This document shows positions 8,796-17,099 of a stretch of DNA of 64,000 nucleotides, in pieces. A program made the translations under genes and the position numbers. This DNA is from Streptomyces spiramyceticus. Its GTDB lineage: Bacteria; Actinomycetota; Actinomycetes; Streptomycetales; Streptomycetaceae. Under the pieces are notes generated by a model. The model was not told the DNA's origin. It did not search any database and was given only the letters and a program-made list of their open reading frames with translations. Each line of letters begins with the position of its first letter. Position 1 is the first letter of the stretch. Location of the stretch: NCBI RefSeq assembly GCF_028807635.1, contig NZ_JARBAX010000001.1, forward strand, positions 2,992,501 to 3,056,500, in the 5' to 3' direction.

Positions 8796-10976
8796 TCAGA
8801 GTGCGCGTCTCGGGGGGACCCCGCCCGCCACCGCTCTCTGGCGCGGGGCCGCCGTGCCCGTCCAGCATGTGCCCCGGCGCGACACCAGGCGGCGCAGCCA
8901 CAGCTCCGTGGACACCAGGTCCGCCAGGCCGTCCAGGGGGACCGGCTCGCCGTCGGCTGCGGCGCGCAGTGCCTTGCGTACGACGCGGGCCTCGACCAGG
9001 CCCGCGTCGGCCAGCAGCGGCGCGTCGAACAGTGCGATCAAGTCGCCGACGGCGGCGCGCAGTCCGGCGCGGGCCGCCGCTGCCGATGAGGCGTGCGACG
9101 TGGCTCCCCACCCGGGCGGCAGGTCCTGGATGCCTGCGCCGGACAGGACCGCGCGCAGGATGGCGGCCCGGGCGCCGGGCTGGACGCGCAGGGATTCGGG
9201 GAGGGTACGGGCCGCCCGTACGACCTGGTTGTCGAGGAACGGCGCGTGCAGGCGCTGGCTGCGGACCTCCGCCGCCTGCTCGAAGACGCGGTGGTCGGCG
9301 GCGGCGCGGGCCAGGGCGGCTCGCGCGCGGGCCTCGCCGGGGCGTTGTACGGACGCGGGCCTGAGGGCCGACTCCCGGAGGCGAACCGATACTTCTGCGA
9401 GTGCCTCGCCCGTGAGCCAGCGCGCGGCCGGGCCCGGCCGGGTCCACGCGAGGGCGGCCAGCGAGGCGTCCAGTGCGCCGCCTGTGCCGTTGCCTGCGCC
9501 CCTTGCGCCGGGCTCGTCGAAGCGGCGCTCCTTCAGGCGGCCCGCCGCCTCCTCGATGCCCGCGCGGTACGGCGTACGGGCAAGACGGCGCGCGGCGCGG
9601 TAGACGGTCAGCGGGATGAACAGAGAGTGGGCCGAGGGGCCTTCGACCTTCGCCAGGGCGGCCACGGGGCGCAGGAGATCACGCCGTCTGCGGTCCATGA
9701 GGAGGTCGGCCAGCCGGGCGGGGTGGGCGTCGAGGACCTGGCGGGCGCCGTTGCCCGTGAAGTGGTCGGCGCTGCCCGCCACGAGGCGGCGGCGGTGGCG
9801 CTCGGCCGTGACCAGGGACGGCCCCGGCTCGTCGGTGAGCGGGCCGCTGTCCAGGTCGGCGTACGGGAGGGCCTCTTCGCCGGCTGCGACGACGACGTGG
9901 TGCAGGCGCGGGTTGGCGGCGATGGCCCCGGCCCGCTCCAGTTCGGCTTCGCGGCCCGGCCCTTCGGCGGCCAGGTCGTTGAAGGTGACGGCAAGCAGGC
10001 GCTCTCCGGCGCCTGTGCCGTGGCCCAGGACCGTCCCCGGCAGGCCGGGCAGGCCCGCCGCGAGGAGGGCGAGTGTGGCGGAGGCGCTGCCGCCGGAGAG
10101 GTCGGCGCCGATGCCGGGTACGGGCCCGCCCCGGGCGGCGCGGCGCTCGGCGGGCCCCATGCCGGGCACGGGCCCGGGGTCGGGCGGCACGGTCTCGGGG
10201 GCGTGGCGCGGTGCGGTGAGTCTGGCCCGTACGGCTTCGACGAGGGCCTCGCGGACGCCGTCGACGGCCCGCTGCGGGTCGAGTTGGGGCGCGGCCACGG
10301 CCAGGGACGCGACTTGCTCGTACCCGGTGATCTCGCGTGAGCCCTCGCGCAGTACGAGCGCGTGCCCGGGAGGGATGCGCCGTACACCGGCGTACGGAGT
10401 TCCGTCGCGCAGTGCCTCGGGCACGTCGGGACACGCGAGCAGCGCCGCGAGGTGGCCGATGTCGAGCTGTGCCTCGATGAGGTCGGCGAGCGGGAGCGCG
10501 GCGGTGGCGTACGCGGTGCCATTGGCCCAGGGCGTATAGAAGACGGGGCGGGCTCCTGCCAGGTCACCCACCACGGTGACGCGGCGGCCGACCTGGACGA
10601 CGACCGTATAGCTGCCGGCCCAGGCGGTCAGATGCCGCAGTGCGCCGCCGCGCGCCGCGAAGAGGCCGACGCGCAGTTCTTCGTCGGAGGCTCCGCAACA
10701 GCCGAGGACGGCGAGGCGGGTGAAGGGGTCGACGCTGATGGTGCGGACCTCGTCGGGACGCCAGTCGCCGACGGCCCACAGGGGGTCGGGGTCGCCCCAC
10801 AGGAGCTGGGAGCCGACCGGGTGCACGGTGCGGGACTCGTCGTCCGAACTGCCGGGCGCATGCGAACTGCCCGGCGCATGCGAGCCGTTGGCGGCGCCGG
10901 CCGAACCGGGCGTGCCGACCGCCCCCACTGTCCCAAAGCTGGCGGCGACACTGCTCCACCCCACCAACCACCGCAT
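8796..10976 (-). CDS. Asparagine-synthase-related protein (lasso-cyclase-like, altered PP-loop)
   Basis: A 726-residue protein with the two-domain plan of class B asparagine synthetases. It begins MRWLVGW, so the Cys-2 nucleophile of the glutaminase domain is absent, as in lasso-peptide cyclases and beta-lactam synthetase. The ATP-pyrophosphatase motif reads DLSGGSASATLALL where active family members have SGGxDS, so the aspartate is replaced by alanine. The ATG at 10976 is preceded by GGAGGCGG, a strong ribosome site; the frame stays open upstream but looks non-coding. No lasso precursor, leader peptidase or RRE gene is nearby. A similar gene occupies this place in S. coelicolor (recalled as near SCO4115/4116). 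It may be a non-catalytic relative; substrate unknown. Confidence 0.75.
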   Translation of the reverse strand: MRWLVGWSSVAASFGTVGAVGTPGSAGAANGSHAPGSSHAPGSSDDESRTVHPVGSQLLWGDPDPLWAVGDWRPDEVRTISVDPFTRLAVLGCCGASDEELRVGLFAARGGALRHLTAWAGSYTVVVQVGRRVTVVGDLAGARPVFYTPWANGTAYATAALPLADLIEAQLDIGHLAALLACPDVPEALRDGTPYAGVRRIPPGHALVLREGSREITGYEQVASLAVAAPQLDPQRAVDGVREALVEAVRARLTAPRHAPETVPPDPGPVPGMGPAERRAARGGPVPGIGADLSGGSASATLALLAAGLPGLPGTVLGHGTGAGERLLAVTFNDLAAEGPGREAELERAGAIAANPRLHHVVVAAGEEALPYADLDSGPLTDEPGPSLVTAERHRRRLVAGSADHFTGNGARQVLDAHPARLADLLMDRRRRDLLRPVAALAKVEGPSAHSLFIPLTVYRAARRLARTPYRAGIEEAAGRLKERRFDEPGARGAGNGTGGALDASLAALAWTRPGPAARWLTGEALAEVSVRLRESALRPASVQRPGEARARAALARAAADHRVFEQAAEVRSQRLHAPFLDNQVVRAARTLPESLRVQPGARAAILRAVLSGAGIQDLPPGWGATSHASSAAAARAGLRAAVGDLIALFDAPLLADAGLVEARVVRKALRAAADGEPVPLDGLADLVSTELWLRRLVSRRGTCWTGTAAPRQRAVAGGVPPRRAL

Positions 10977-11585
10977 CGCCGCCTCCACAGCCTGTGGACA
11001 ACCAAACGCACGTACCGAAGCAGCTTGAATCAGCTTCGAACCGGCTTCGGGACCATGCTGCCACGACAACGGGCTGCAGGAGGGCCTACGGAGAGCGTGC
11101 GGGCAAGTCAATGCGCCCGCTGCGCAAAGGACTTCGGCGTCTCTGGGCGACAGGCGCCATTCAGCCATTCTGAGAGCGCACCGAAGCCGCGGGTGAACGC
11201 ACAGTCCGGGAGGCGCTGTTCGCCTCCCGGACCGGTCCGCCGCCAGCGGGGATGTAGGCGGCGGTGTCCCCCAGCCCACTGGATCCAGTGCAGCGGGCCG
11301 ACCCACGCAACTCCATGGAAGCGCTCCCGTCCGGGCCGGGCGAGAGCGCAGGCCGGGCGCACGGCCACACAGCGGGAGCACGGGAGGCGTCCGCAGCATT
11401 TCTGTAACTACAACAATCTCGCCATACGGACCATCCCCCCTTAACGGTCGGGAGGCGGAGAACTACGCTGGGTTTCCTGATGTCCTGCGCGGGGCGCATA
11501 TACCGGCTGGGCTGGCCGCGTGGTTGTGCGGGCGGGAAAGCCGGGTATGTCCCGCCGGACGGCCGTCTGTGTCGAGGGGTGGCGC
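10977..11585. other. 609-bp intergenic region between asparagine-synthase-like and ORF1590-type genes
   Basis: No convincing gene was found. The divergent promoters of both flanking genes must lie here. Short direct repeats of AGCTTCGAA/AGCTTGAAT type occur near 11020-11050. A possible 51-codon reading frame on the minus strand (ATG near 11319, with GGGAGCG upstream) was considered but lacks any recognisable domain. The right part (11400-11470) is A/T-richer (TAACTACAACAATC) and is the best promoter candidate for the regulator gene. Confidence 0.4.
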
Positions 11586-13016
11586 ATGTCCAGGGAGCAA
11601 CGCGGGCCGAACGAAAAGCTCGGCACGGTTCTCGCCCTCGCGGGAATCAGCAACGCCGGCCTGGCGAGGCGGGTCAATGATCTCGGGTCGCAGCGCGGGC
11701 TGACACTTCGTTACGACAAGACGTCGGTGGCCCGGTGGGTGTCGAAGGGCATGGTGCCGCAGGGCGCCGCGCCCCACCTCATCGCCGCCGCCATCGGCGC
11801 CAAGCTCGGCAGGCCCGTGCCGCTGCACGAAATCGGCCTGGCCGACGCCGACCCGGCGCCGGAGGTGGGCCTTGCCTTCCCGCGCGACGTATCGGCGGCG
11901 GTGCGGTCGGCGACCGAGCTGTACCGGCTGGATCTGGCGGGCAGGCGGGCCGGCGGCGGGGGCATCTGGCAGTCGCTGGCCGGGTCCTTCGCGGTCAGTG
12001 CGTACGCCACGCCCGCGTCCCGCTGGCTCATAACCCCGGCCGACTCGTCCGTCGCGCGCGACTCCACGGCCGACGAGAGCGCGTCGGACGCGACGCCGCT
12101 GCGCGTGGGGCACAGTGATGTGGCGAAGCTGCGGGAGGCGGCCGAGGACGCGCGGCGCTGGGACTCCAAGTACGGGGGCGGGGACTGGCGTTCGTCGATG
12201 GTCCCGGAGTGCTTACGGGTTGACGCGGCCCCGCTGCTGCTCGGCTCGTACACCGACGACGTGGGTCGCTCCCTCTTCGGCGCCACCTCCGAGCTGACCC
12301 GGCTGGCCGGGTGGATGGCCTTCGACACCGGGCAGCAGGAGGCCGCCCAGCGGTACTACATCCAGGCGCTGCGGCTCGCGAGGGCGGCGGCCGATGTGCC
12401 GCTGGGCGGGTACATCCTGGCGTCGATGTCGCTCCAGGCGACCTACCGCGGTTTCGCCGACGAGGGCGTCGACCTGGCGCAGGCCGCCCTGGAGCGGAAC
12501 CGGGGTCTGGCGACCGCCCGCACCATGAGCTTCTTCCGTCTGGTGGAGGCGCGCGCGCACGCGAAGGCGAGCGACGCGCAGGCGGCGGGGGCCGCGCTGA
12601 AGGCGGCGGAGGGGTGGCTGGAGCGGGCACGGGAGGGCGACGCGGACCCGTCCTGGCTGGGCTTCTACTCGTACGACCGGTTCGCGGCCGATGCGGCGGA
12701 GTGCTACCGCGACCTGAAGGCGCCGCGGCAGGTACGGCGCTTCACGGAGCAGGCGCTGTCGCGGCCGACGGAGGAGTTCGTACGCTCGCACGGGCTGCGC
12801 CTGGTGGTGTCGGCCGTGGCCGAACTGGAGTCCGGGAACCTGGACGCGGCGTGCGCGGCGGGTACGCGGGCGGTGGAGGTGGCGGGGCGGATCTCGTCGG
12901 CGCGTACGACGGAGTACGTACGGGACCTGCTGCACCGGCTGGAGCCGTACGGGGACGAGCCGCGGGTGGCGGAGCTGCGGGAGCGGGCGCGGCCGCTGCT
13001 GGTGGCGCCCGCGTAA
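11586..13016 (+). CDS. ORF1590/NsdA-family sporulation-associated regulator (contains a TTA codon)
   Basis: A 476-residue protein with an N-terminal helix-turn-helix-like region ([19 protein letters not shown], then [16 protein letters not shown], about residues 15-65). A long alpha-helical TPR-like body follows, with repeats such as [19 protein letters not shown]. The family includes NsdA, a repressor of antibiotic production and sporulation in S. coelicolor, and ORF1590 of S. griseus, which is linked to sporulation and has two translation starts. Synteny favours the ORF1590 orthologue (recalled as SCO4114). The ATG at 11586 follows GAGGGG at good spacing; the upstream in-frame GTG at 11520 adds an unrelated tail. 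Codon 210 (12213-12215) is TTA, needing the bldA tRNA, the only one I noticed in an intact gene body in this window. Confidence 0.82.
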   Translation: MSREQRGPNEKLGTVLALAGISNAGLARRVNDLGSQRGLTLRYDKTSVARWVSKGMVPQGAAPHLIAAAIGAKLGRPVPLHEIGLADADPAPEVGLAFPRDVSAAVRSATELYRLDLAGRRAGGGGIWQSLAGSFAVSAYATPASRWLITPADSSVARDSTADESASDATPLRVGHSDVAKLREAAEDARRWDSKYGGGDWRSSMVPECLRVDAAPLLLGSYTDDVGRSLFGATSELTRLAGWMAFDTGQQEAAQRYYIQALRLARAAADVPLGGYILASMSLQATYRGFADEGVDLAQAALERNRGLATARTMSFFRLVEARAHAKASDAQAAGAALKAAEGWLERAREGDADPSWLGFYSYDRFAADAAECYRDLKAPRQVRRFTEQALSRPTEEFVRSHGLRLVVSAVAELESGNLDAACAAGTRAVEVAGRISSARTTEYVRDLLHRLEPYGDEPRVAELRERARPLLVAPA

Positions 13017-13178
13017 CCCTCCGGGCTTGGTTCGGTTCTGGGCGCTTGGTCCGGTTCCGTGCTCTTGTTCCGTTCTGCGCTTGGTTTGAAGGCGTTGTCA
13101 GTGGGTCAGTGCATCATCGGGAGTCAGGGGGCGCTCCCTGGAAGACACGGGCCGGCCGGGGTGGGAGGTGAAGCGGCG

Positions 13179-14396
13179 ATGACGAACGCGACGGCGTACG
13201 ACTGCGATGTGCTGGTGATCGGCGCCGGGATCGTCGGGCTCTCGGCTGCCTATGCGATCACGCGGGCCGCACCCGGGACGCGCGTGGTGGTGCTGGAGAA
13301 GGAGCGGGGCCCCGCCCTGCACCAGACCGGGCGCAACAGCGGCGTCATCCACAGCGGCATCTACTACCGGCCGGGCTCGCTCAAGGCGCGGTACGCGGTG
13401 CGGGGCGCGGCCGAGATGGTGAAGTTCTGCGCCGAGCACGGCATCGCGCACGAGATCACCGGCAAGCTGATCGTCGCGACAGACCGGGCGGAGCTGCCGA
13501 GGCTGCACGCGCTGGTGCAGCGGGGGCGGGAGAACGGCATTCCGGTGCGGGAGCTCGGGCCCGCGCAGATAACGGAGTACGAGCCGAATGTGCGGGGCCT
13601 GGCCGCGATCCAGGTGGCCACGACCGGCGTCTGCGATTTCGGGGCGGTCGCGGCGCAGCTCGCGGAGAACCTGGTCGCGTCGGGCGCGGAGATCCGGTAC
13701 GGCGCGGAGGCCGAGGTCGTCGACCGGCGGCCCTGGGGCGTCGCGGTGCGGACGGCGGACAGGGCGGTGGTGCGGGCGCGGGTTCTGGTGAACTGCGCGG
13801 GGCTGCACTGCGACCGGGTCGCGCGGCTGGCGGGCGACGACCCCGGGATGCGGATCGTTCCGTTCCGGGGCGAGTACTACGAGCTGGGCCGCCCGGAGCT
13901 GGTGCGCGGCCTGGTCTACCCGGTGCCGGATCCGGCGTTCCCCTTCCTGGGGGTGCACCTCACCCGGGGCATCGACGGTGGCGTGCACGTCGGGCCGAAC
14001 GCGGTGCCGGCGCTGGCCAGGGAGGGGTACGCCTGGTCGGCGATCCGGCCGGGGGAGCTGGCGGGGACGCTCGGCTGGCCGGGGTCCTGGCGAATCGCCC
14101 GACGGCACTGGCGGTACGGCGCCGGTGAGCTGCACCGCTCGCTGTCGAAGCGGGCCTTCGCGCGGGCGGTGGGGCGGCTGCTGCCGGAGGTGACGGAGGC
14201 AGACCTGCGGCCCACCCCGGCGGGGGTACGGGCGCAGGCGGTGCTGCGGGACGGGACGCTGGTCGACGACTTCCTGATCCGGGAGGCACCGCGCACGATC
14301 CACGTCCTGAACGCGCCTTCCCCGGCGGCGACGGCGTCACTCCCGATCGGGAGGCAGGTGGCTCGGCGGGCGCTGGGGGTGTTGGGGGCGGTGTAG
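13179..14396 (+). CDS. lhgO: L-2-hydroxyglutarate oxidase
   Basis: An FAD-dependent oxidoreductase of 405 residues that oxidises L-2-hydroxyglutarate to 2-oxoglutarate, removing a side-product of dehydrogenases. The N-terminal dinucleotide-binding motif is VLVIGAGIVGLSAAYAI (about residues 9-25). The family signature HQTGRNSGVIHSGIYY follows at about 48-63, and RGEYYEL and PFLGVHLTR mark the substrate domain. The ATG at 13179 has a near-perfect GGGAGGTGA seven bases upstream, so the longer frame to 13059 is rejected. It lies downstream of the ORF1590-type gene in the same direction, 162 bases away, so it probably has its own promoter. Length matches the LhgO/YgaF family. Confidence 0.88.
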   Translation: MTNATAYDCDVLVIGAGIVGLSAAYAITRAAPGTRVVVLEKERGPALHQTGRNSGVIHSGIYYRPGSLKARYAVRGAAEMVKFCAEHGIAHEITGKLIVATDRAELPRLHALVQRGRENGIPVRELGPAQITEYEPNVRGLAAIQVATTGVCDFGAVAAQLAENLVASGAEIRYGAEAEVVDRRPWGVAVRTADRAVVRARVLVNCAGLHCDRVARLAGDDPGMRIVPFRGEYYELGRPELVRGLVYPVPDPAFPFLGVHLTRGIDGGVHVGPNAVPALAREGYAWSAIRPGELAGTLGWPGSWRIARRHWRYGAGELHRSLSKRAFARAVGRLLPEVTEADLRPTPAGVRAQAVLRDGTLVDDFLIREAPRTIHVLNAPSPAATASLPIGRQVARRALGVLGAV

Positions 14397-14447
14397 TGGG
14401 GGGGCGGTGGCGCGGGGCGCGGGTGCGCGGGGCGCGGTGGCTGTTGC

Positions 14448-14538
14448 GGTGCGGGACGCCGGTGCGGGACGCCGGTGCGGGACGCCGGTGCGGGACGCCG
14501 GTGCGGGACGCCGGTGCGGGACGCCGGTGCGGGACGCC
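14448..14538. repeat. 13-bp minisatellite, 7 tandem copies
   Basis: Seven perfect head-to-tail copies of GGTGCGGGACGCC run from 14448 to 14538, just after the lhgO stop codon. Because 13 is not a multiple of three, the array cannot be a coding repeat. It lies between two genes in the same direction and is followed at once by an inverted-repeat element. Confidence 0.9.
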
Positions 14539-14549
14539 GGCGGCGACCC

Positions 14550-14680
14550 CTCCCCACCCCCTTCCCGGCTGTGACATTTGCGGCTCCGCCGCGTAAGGGG
14601 GCGAGCCCCGGACCCCCGGCCCCCCGGACCCCCACGCGGCAGCCGCAAAGTGTCACAGCGGGAAGGGGCGGAGTAGGGAA
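14550..14680. repeat. Inverted-repeat element A (MITE-like, no coding content)
   Basis: An element of about 130 bp with terminal inverted repeats of about 45 bases. The left end reads CTTCCCGGCTGTGACATTTG then CGGCTCCGCCGCG. The right end, read on the other strand, gives CTTCCCGCTGTGACACTTTG then CGGCTGCCGCG. The interior is runs of GGGGG and CCCCC. A second copy with the same ends lies at 38347-38507. It sits between lhgO and trmB. Confidence 0.75.
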
Positions 14681-14728
14681 TAGATCCCGCGACGCGGCGC
14701 AGCCACCTCGCCGTAGAATCGGGGCATT

Positions 14729-15529
14729 GTGTCTGAGTCCTCCAGCGTCCGCCCCGCCGTCGCCACCACCACCGCCGTCTCCCCCTTCCACCGCGCGAAG
14801 GGCGAGCCCCGCTTCCCCGGCGGGCCCGCGCCCGACCCCGCCGGGTCTCACCACGAGCGGCGGATCCGCAGTTTCCAGCCGCGGCGCAGCCGGGTGACCA
14901 CGGGGCAGGCCGACGCCCTGGAGCGGCTGTGGCCCCAGTGGGGTCTCGACATCGACGGGCAGCGCGTCCTCGACCTCGACGAGCTCTTCGGCGGCCGCGG
15001 CCTCCCCGTCGTCCTGGAGATCGGGTTCGGGATGGGCGAGGCCACCGTGCAGATGGCCGCCGAAGACCCCCGCACCGGCATCCTCGCCGTCGACGTCCAC
15101 ACTCCCGGCCAGGGCAACCTCCTCGGGCTCGCGGAGCGCAACGGGCTCACCAACATCCGGGTGGCGAACGGCGACGCGATCATCCTGATCCGCGAGATGC
15201 TCCCGCCCGCCTCCCTCGCCGGGCTGCGCGTCTACTTCCCCGACCCCTGGCCGAAGAAGCGCCACCACAAGCGGCGCCTCATCCAGCCCGACTTCCTGAC
15301 CCTCGCCGCGCCCCGCCTCGCGCCCGGCGCGACCGTGCACTGTGCGACCGACTGGGAGCCGTACGCCGAGCAGATGCTGGAAGTGCTCACCGCGCACCCC
15401 GACTTCGAGAACACCGTGCCGGACGGCGGCTACGCGCCCCGGCCCGAGTTCCGGCCGCTGACCCGCTTCGAGGGCCAGGGCCTCGACAAGGGCCATGTGG
15501 TGCACGACCTGTTGTTCCGCCGTAAGTAG
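14729..15529 (+). CDS. trmB: tRNA (guanine-N7-)-methyltransferase TrmB
   Basis: An SAM-dependent enzyme of 266 residues that makes m7G46 in tRNA variable loops. A low-complexity N-terminal extension of about 50 residues precedes the core. The SAM-binding motif is VVLEIGFGMGEATVQMA (about residue 95), and the family signature YFPDPWPKKRHHKRRL follows at about 170-185. The C-terminal LTRFEGQG is also typical of TrmB. The GTG start at 14729 is taken because the Ser/Val/Ala-rich leader is common in Streptomyces TrmB proteins; a later start is possible. Followed in the same direction by the PrsW-type gene, 79 bases away. Confidence 0.92.
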   Translation: MSESSSVRPAVATTTAVSPFHRAKGEPRFPGGPAPDPAGSHHERRIRSFQPRRSRVTTGQADALERLWPQWGLDIDGQRVLDLDELFGGRGLPVVLEIGFGMGEATVQMAAEDPRTGILAVDVHTPGQGNLLGLAERNGLTNIRVANGDAIILIREMLPPASLAGLRVYFPDPWPKKRHHKRRLIQPDFLTLAAPRLAPGATVHCATDWEPYAEQMLEVLTAHPDFENTVPDGGYAPRPEFRPLTRFEGQGLDKGHVVHDLLFRRK

Positions 15530-15608
15530 CTGACTGAGCACTTCACTGACAAGTCACTGAGTAGGTAACCCCTTCGCCAGTGTCAGTGGCCCTCGCTAGG
15601 GTCATTGG

Positions 15609-16961
15609 GTGTACGAGTCGCCTCCGCACCCACGGCAGGATCCGGCGGTCCCGGACTGTGAGCAGCAGCCGCAGTTCCCCGCCGTACCTCCGCGTGCGCA
15701 CTGGCGCTACAAGCCGCGCCGCGCATGGTGGCGCAGCAAGGCGGTGCGCGCGGGGGCGGTGATCACGCTGCTCGCGCTCTGCGCGCTGGTGATCCTCGCG
15801 ATCGTCCGGGACGAGACCGGCACCCACGGCTTCCTTGTCGGCCTCGGTCTGGCGGTGCTGCCGGTGCCGCTGCTGACCGCGGCGTTCCGCTGGCTGGACC
15901 GGGTGGAGCCGGGCCCCTGGCGGAATCTGATATTCGCCTTCGCCTGGGGCGCGTTCGCCGCCGCCCTCGTCGCGATCATCGCGAACAGTTTCGCCACCCG
16001 CTGGATAGCCACGGCCACCGCCGACCCGACGAGCGCCGACACTCTCGGCGCGACGGTGATAGCGCCGGTCGTCGAGGAGAGCGCGAAGGCGGCGGCCGTG
16101 CTGCTGATCTTCGTCTTCCGCAGACGGGAGTTCACCGGGATCGTCGACGGCGTGGTCGTCGCCGGTTTCACCGCGACCGGCTTCGCGTTCACCGAGAACA
16201 TCCTCTATCTGGGCAACGCCTTCGGTGAGGACCAGGTCGCGGGCGCCTCCGGCCTCGCGTCCGTGACCGCGGCGACCTTTTTCGTACGCATCGTGATGTC
16301 GCCGTTCGCGCACCCGCTGTTCACGGTGTGCACGGGCATCGGCTTCGGCATCGCCGCGCTCGCGCCACCGCGCTGGGGGCGGGTGCGCCGTGTCGCGCTG
16401 CCGCTGCTCGGCCTGGCGTTCGCGATGGGTGTGCACGCCCTGTGGAACGGCTCGGCGGCCTTCGGTCCGTACAGCTTCTACGCGGTGTACGCCCTCTTCA
16501 TGGTCCCCGCCTTCGCGCTGCTGACCTGGCTGGTGGTGTGGACGCGCCAGCGCGAGCTGCGCACCATATCCGCCGAGCTGCCCGCGTACGCCGCCGCCGG
16601 CTGGCTGGCCGCCACCGAGCCGCTCGCCCTCTCCTCCATGCGGGCCCGCTCGCTGGCGCGCAACGCGGCCGGACGCACGCCCGGCGGCCGGGCAGCGGCT
16701 CGTGCGGTGGCCGAGTACGAGGCGTTCGCGACGTCCCTGGCCTTCTTGCGCCACCGGGCACACCGGGGCACCGTGGGTCCGGACTTCGCGGCCCGCGAGC
16801 AGGAGCTGCTGCACCATCTGTGGCAGCGCAGGGATGTGGCCGGGCCCGCCCTGGAGTACGCGGCGCGGGCGACGGGCAGAGTGCGCATGCTGCCGCCGTG
16901 GCCGCCGCACCCCGCGCCCTACCGGGACTACACGGCGTACAACCCGTACCGCCAGCAGTAG
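15609..16961 (+). CDS. PrsW-family glutamic-type intramembrane protease
   Basis: A membrane protein of 450 residues with about eight hydrophobic helices after a 45-residue polar N-terminus. It shows the conserved PrsW/CAAX-like catalytic motifs: VVEESAKAA (EExxK, about residue 155), FAFTEN (FxxxE, about 195), and two later histidine motifs, FAHPLFT and VHALWN. In Bacillus PrsW cleaves an anti-sigma factor at site 1. A similar role here, perhaps in envelope stress signalling, is inference, since no anti-sigma gene is adjacent. The C-terminal cytoplasmic tail of about 130 residues is Ala/Arg-rich and ends in a Pro/Tyr-rich stretch. GTG start at 15609. Confidence 0.85.
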   Translation: MYESPPHPRQDPAVPDCEQQPQFPAVPPRAHWRYKPRRAWWRSKAVRAGAVITLLALCALVILAIVRDETGTHGFLVGLGLAVLPVPLLTAAFRWLDRVEPGPWRNLIFAFAWGAFAAALVAIIANSFATRWIATATADPTSADTLGATVIAPVVEESAKAAAVLLIFVFRRREFTGIVDGVVVAGFTATGFAFTENILYLGNAFGEDQVAGASGLASVTAATFFVRIVMSPFAHPLFTVCTGIGFGIAALAPPRWGRVRRVALPLLGLAFAMGVHALWNGSAAFGPYSFYAVYALFMVPAFALLTWLVVWTRQRELRTISAELPAYAAAGWLAATEPLALSSMRARSLARNAAGRTPGGRAAARAVAEYEAFATSLAFLRHRAHRGTVGPDFAAREQELLHHLWQRRDVAGPALEYAARATGRVRMLPPWPPHPAPYRDYTAYNPYRQQ

Positions 16962-17011
16962 ACGCACAGGACGCAAGCAGCAGACGCACAGCAGCAGATG
17001 AACAGCACAGA

Positions 17012-17053
17012 CCGGCAGCCTTGGCGTCGGGGGGTGTGCGCCGAGGCTGCCGG
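17012..17053. terminator. Hairpin between convergent prsW-type and M23 peptidase genes
   Basis: A 15-bp stem, CCGGCAGCCTTGGCG with CGCCGAGGCTGCCGG, encloses a 12-base loop. The only stem irregularity is a T opposite C position. It sits between convergent stop codons and could end transcription from both sides, although no T-run follows. Confidence 0.55.
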
Positions 17054-17057
17054 GGAC

Positions 17058-17099
17058 TGTGGAAACGGCTATGTGGAAGCGGCTATGTGGAAACGGCTA
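17058..17099. repeat. Three 14-bp direct repeats overlapping the M23 gene stop codon
   Basis: The unit TGTGGAAACGGCTA occurs three times in a row with one substitution in the middle copy. The last copy contains the stop codon of the minus-strand peptidase gene, so the array lies in its immediate 3' untranslated region. Confidence 0.8.

Noticed and set aside
8796..10976. Possible lasso-peptide cluster based on the asparagine-synthase-like protein
   Set aside because: No precursor peptide, RRE protein, leader peptidase or ABC exporter gene lies nearby, and the PP-loop is altered.
11161..11319. Small minus-strand gene of about 51 codons (start MELRGSARC) with a GGGAGCG site
   Set aside because: No recognisable domain and no supporting context; kept as part of the intergenic region.
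14448..14538. CRISPR array
   Set aside because: The 13-bp units are directly joined without spacers, and no cas genes were seen.
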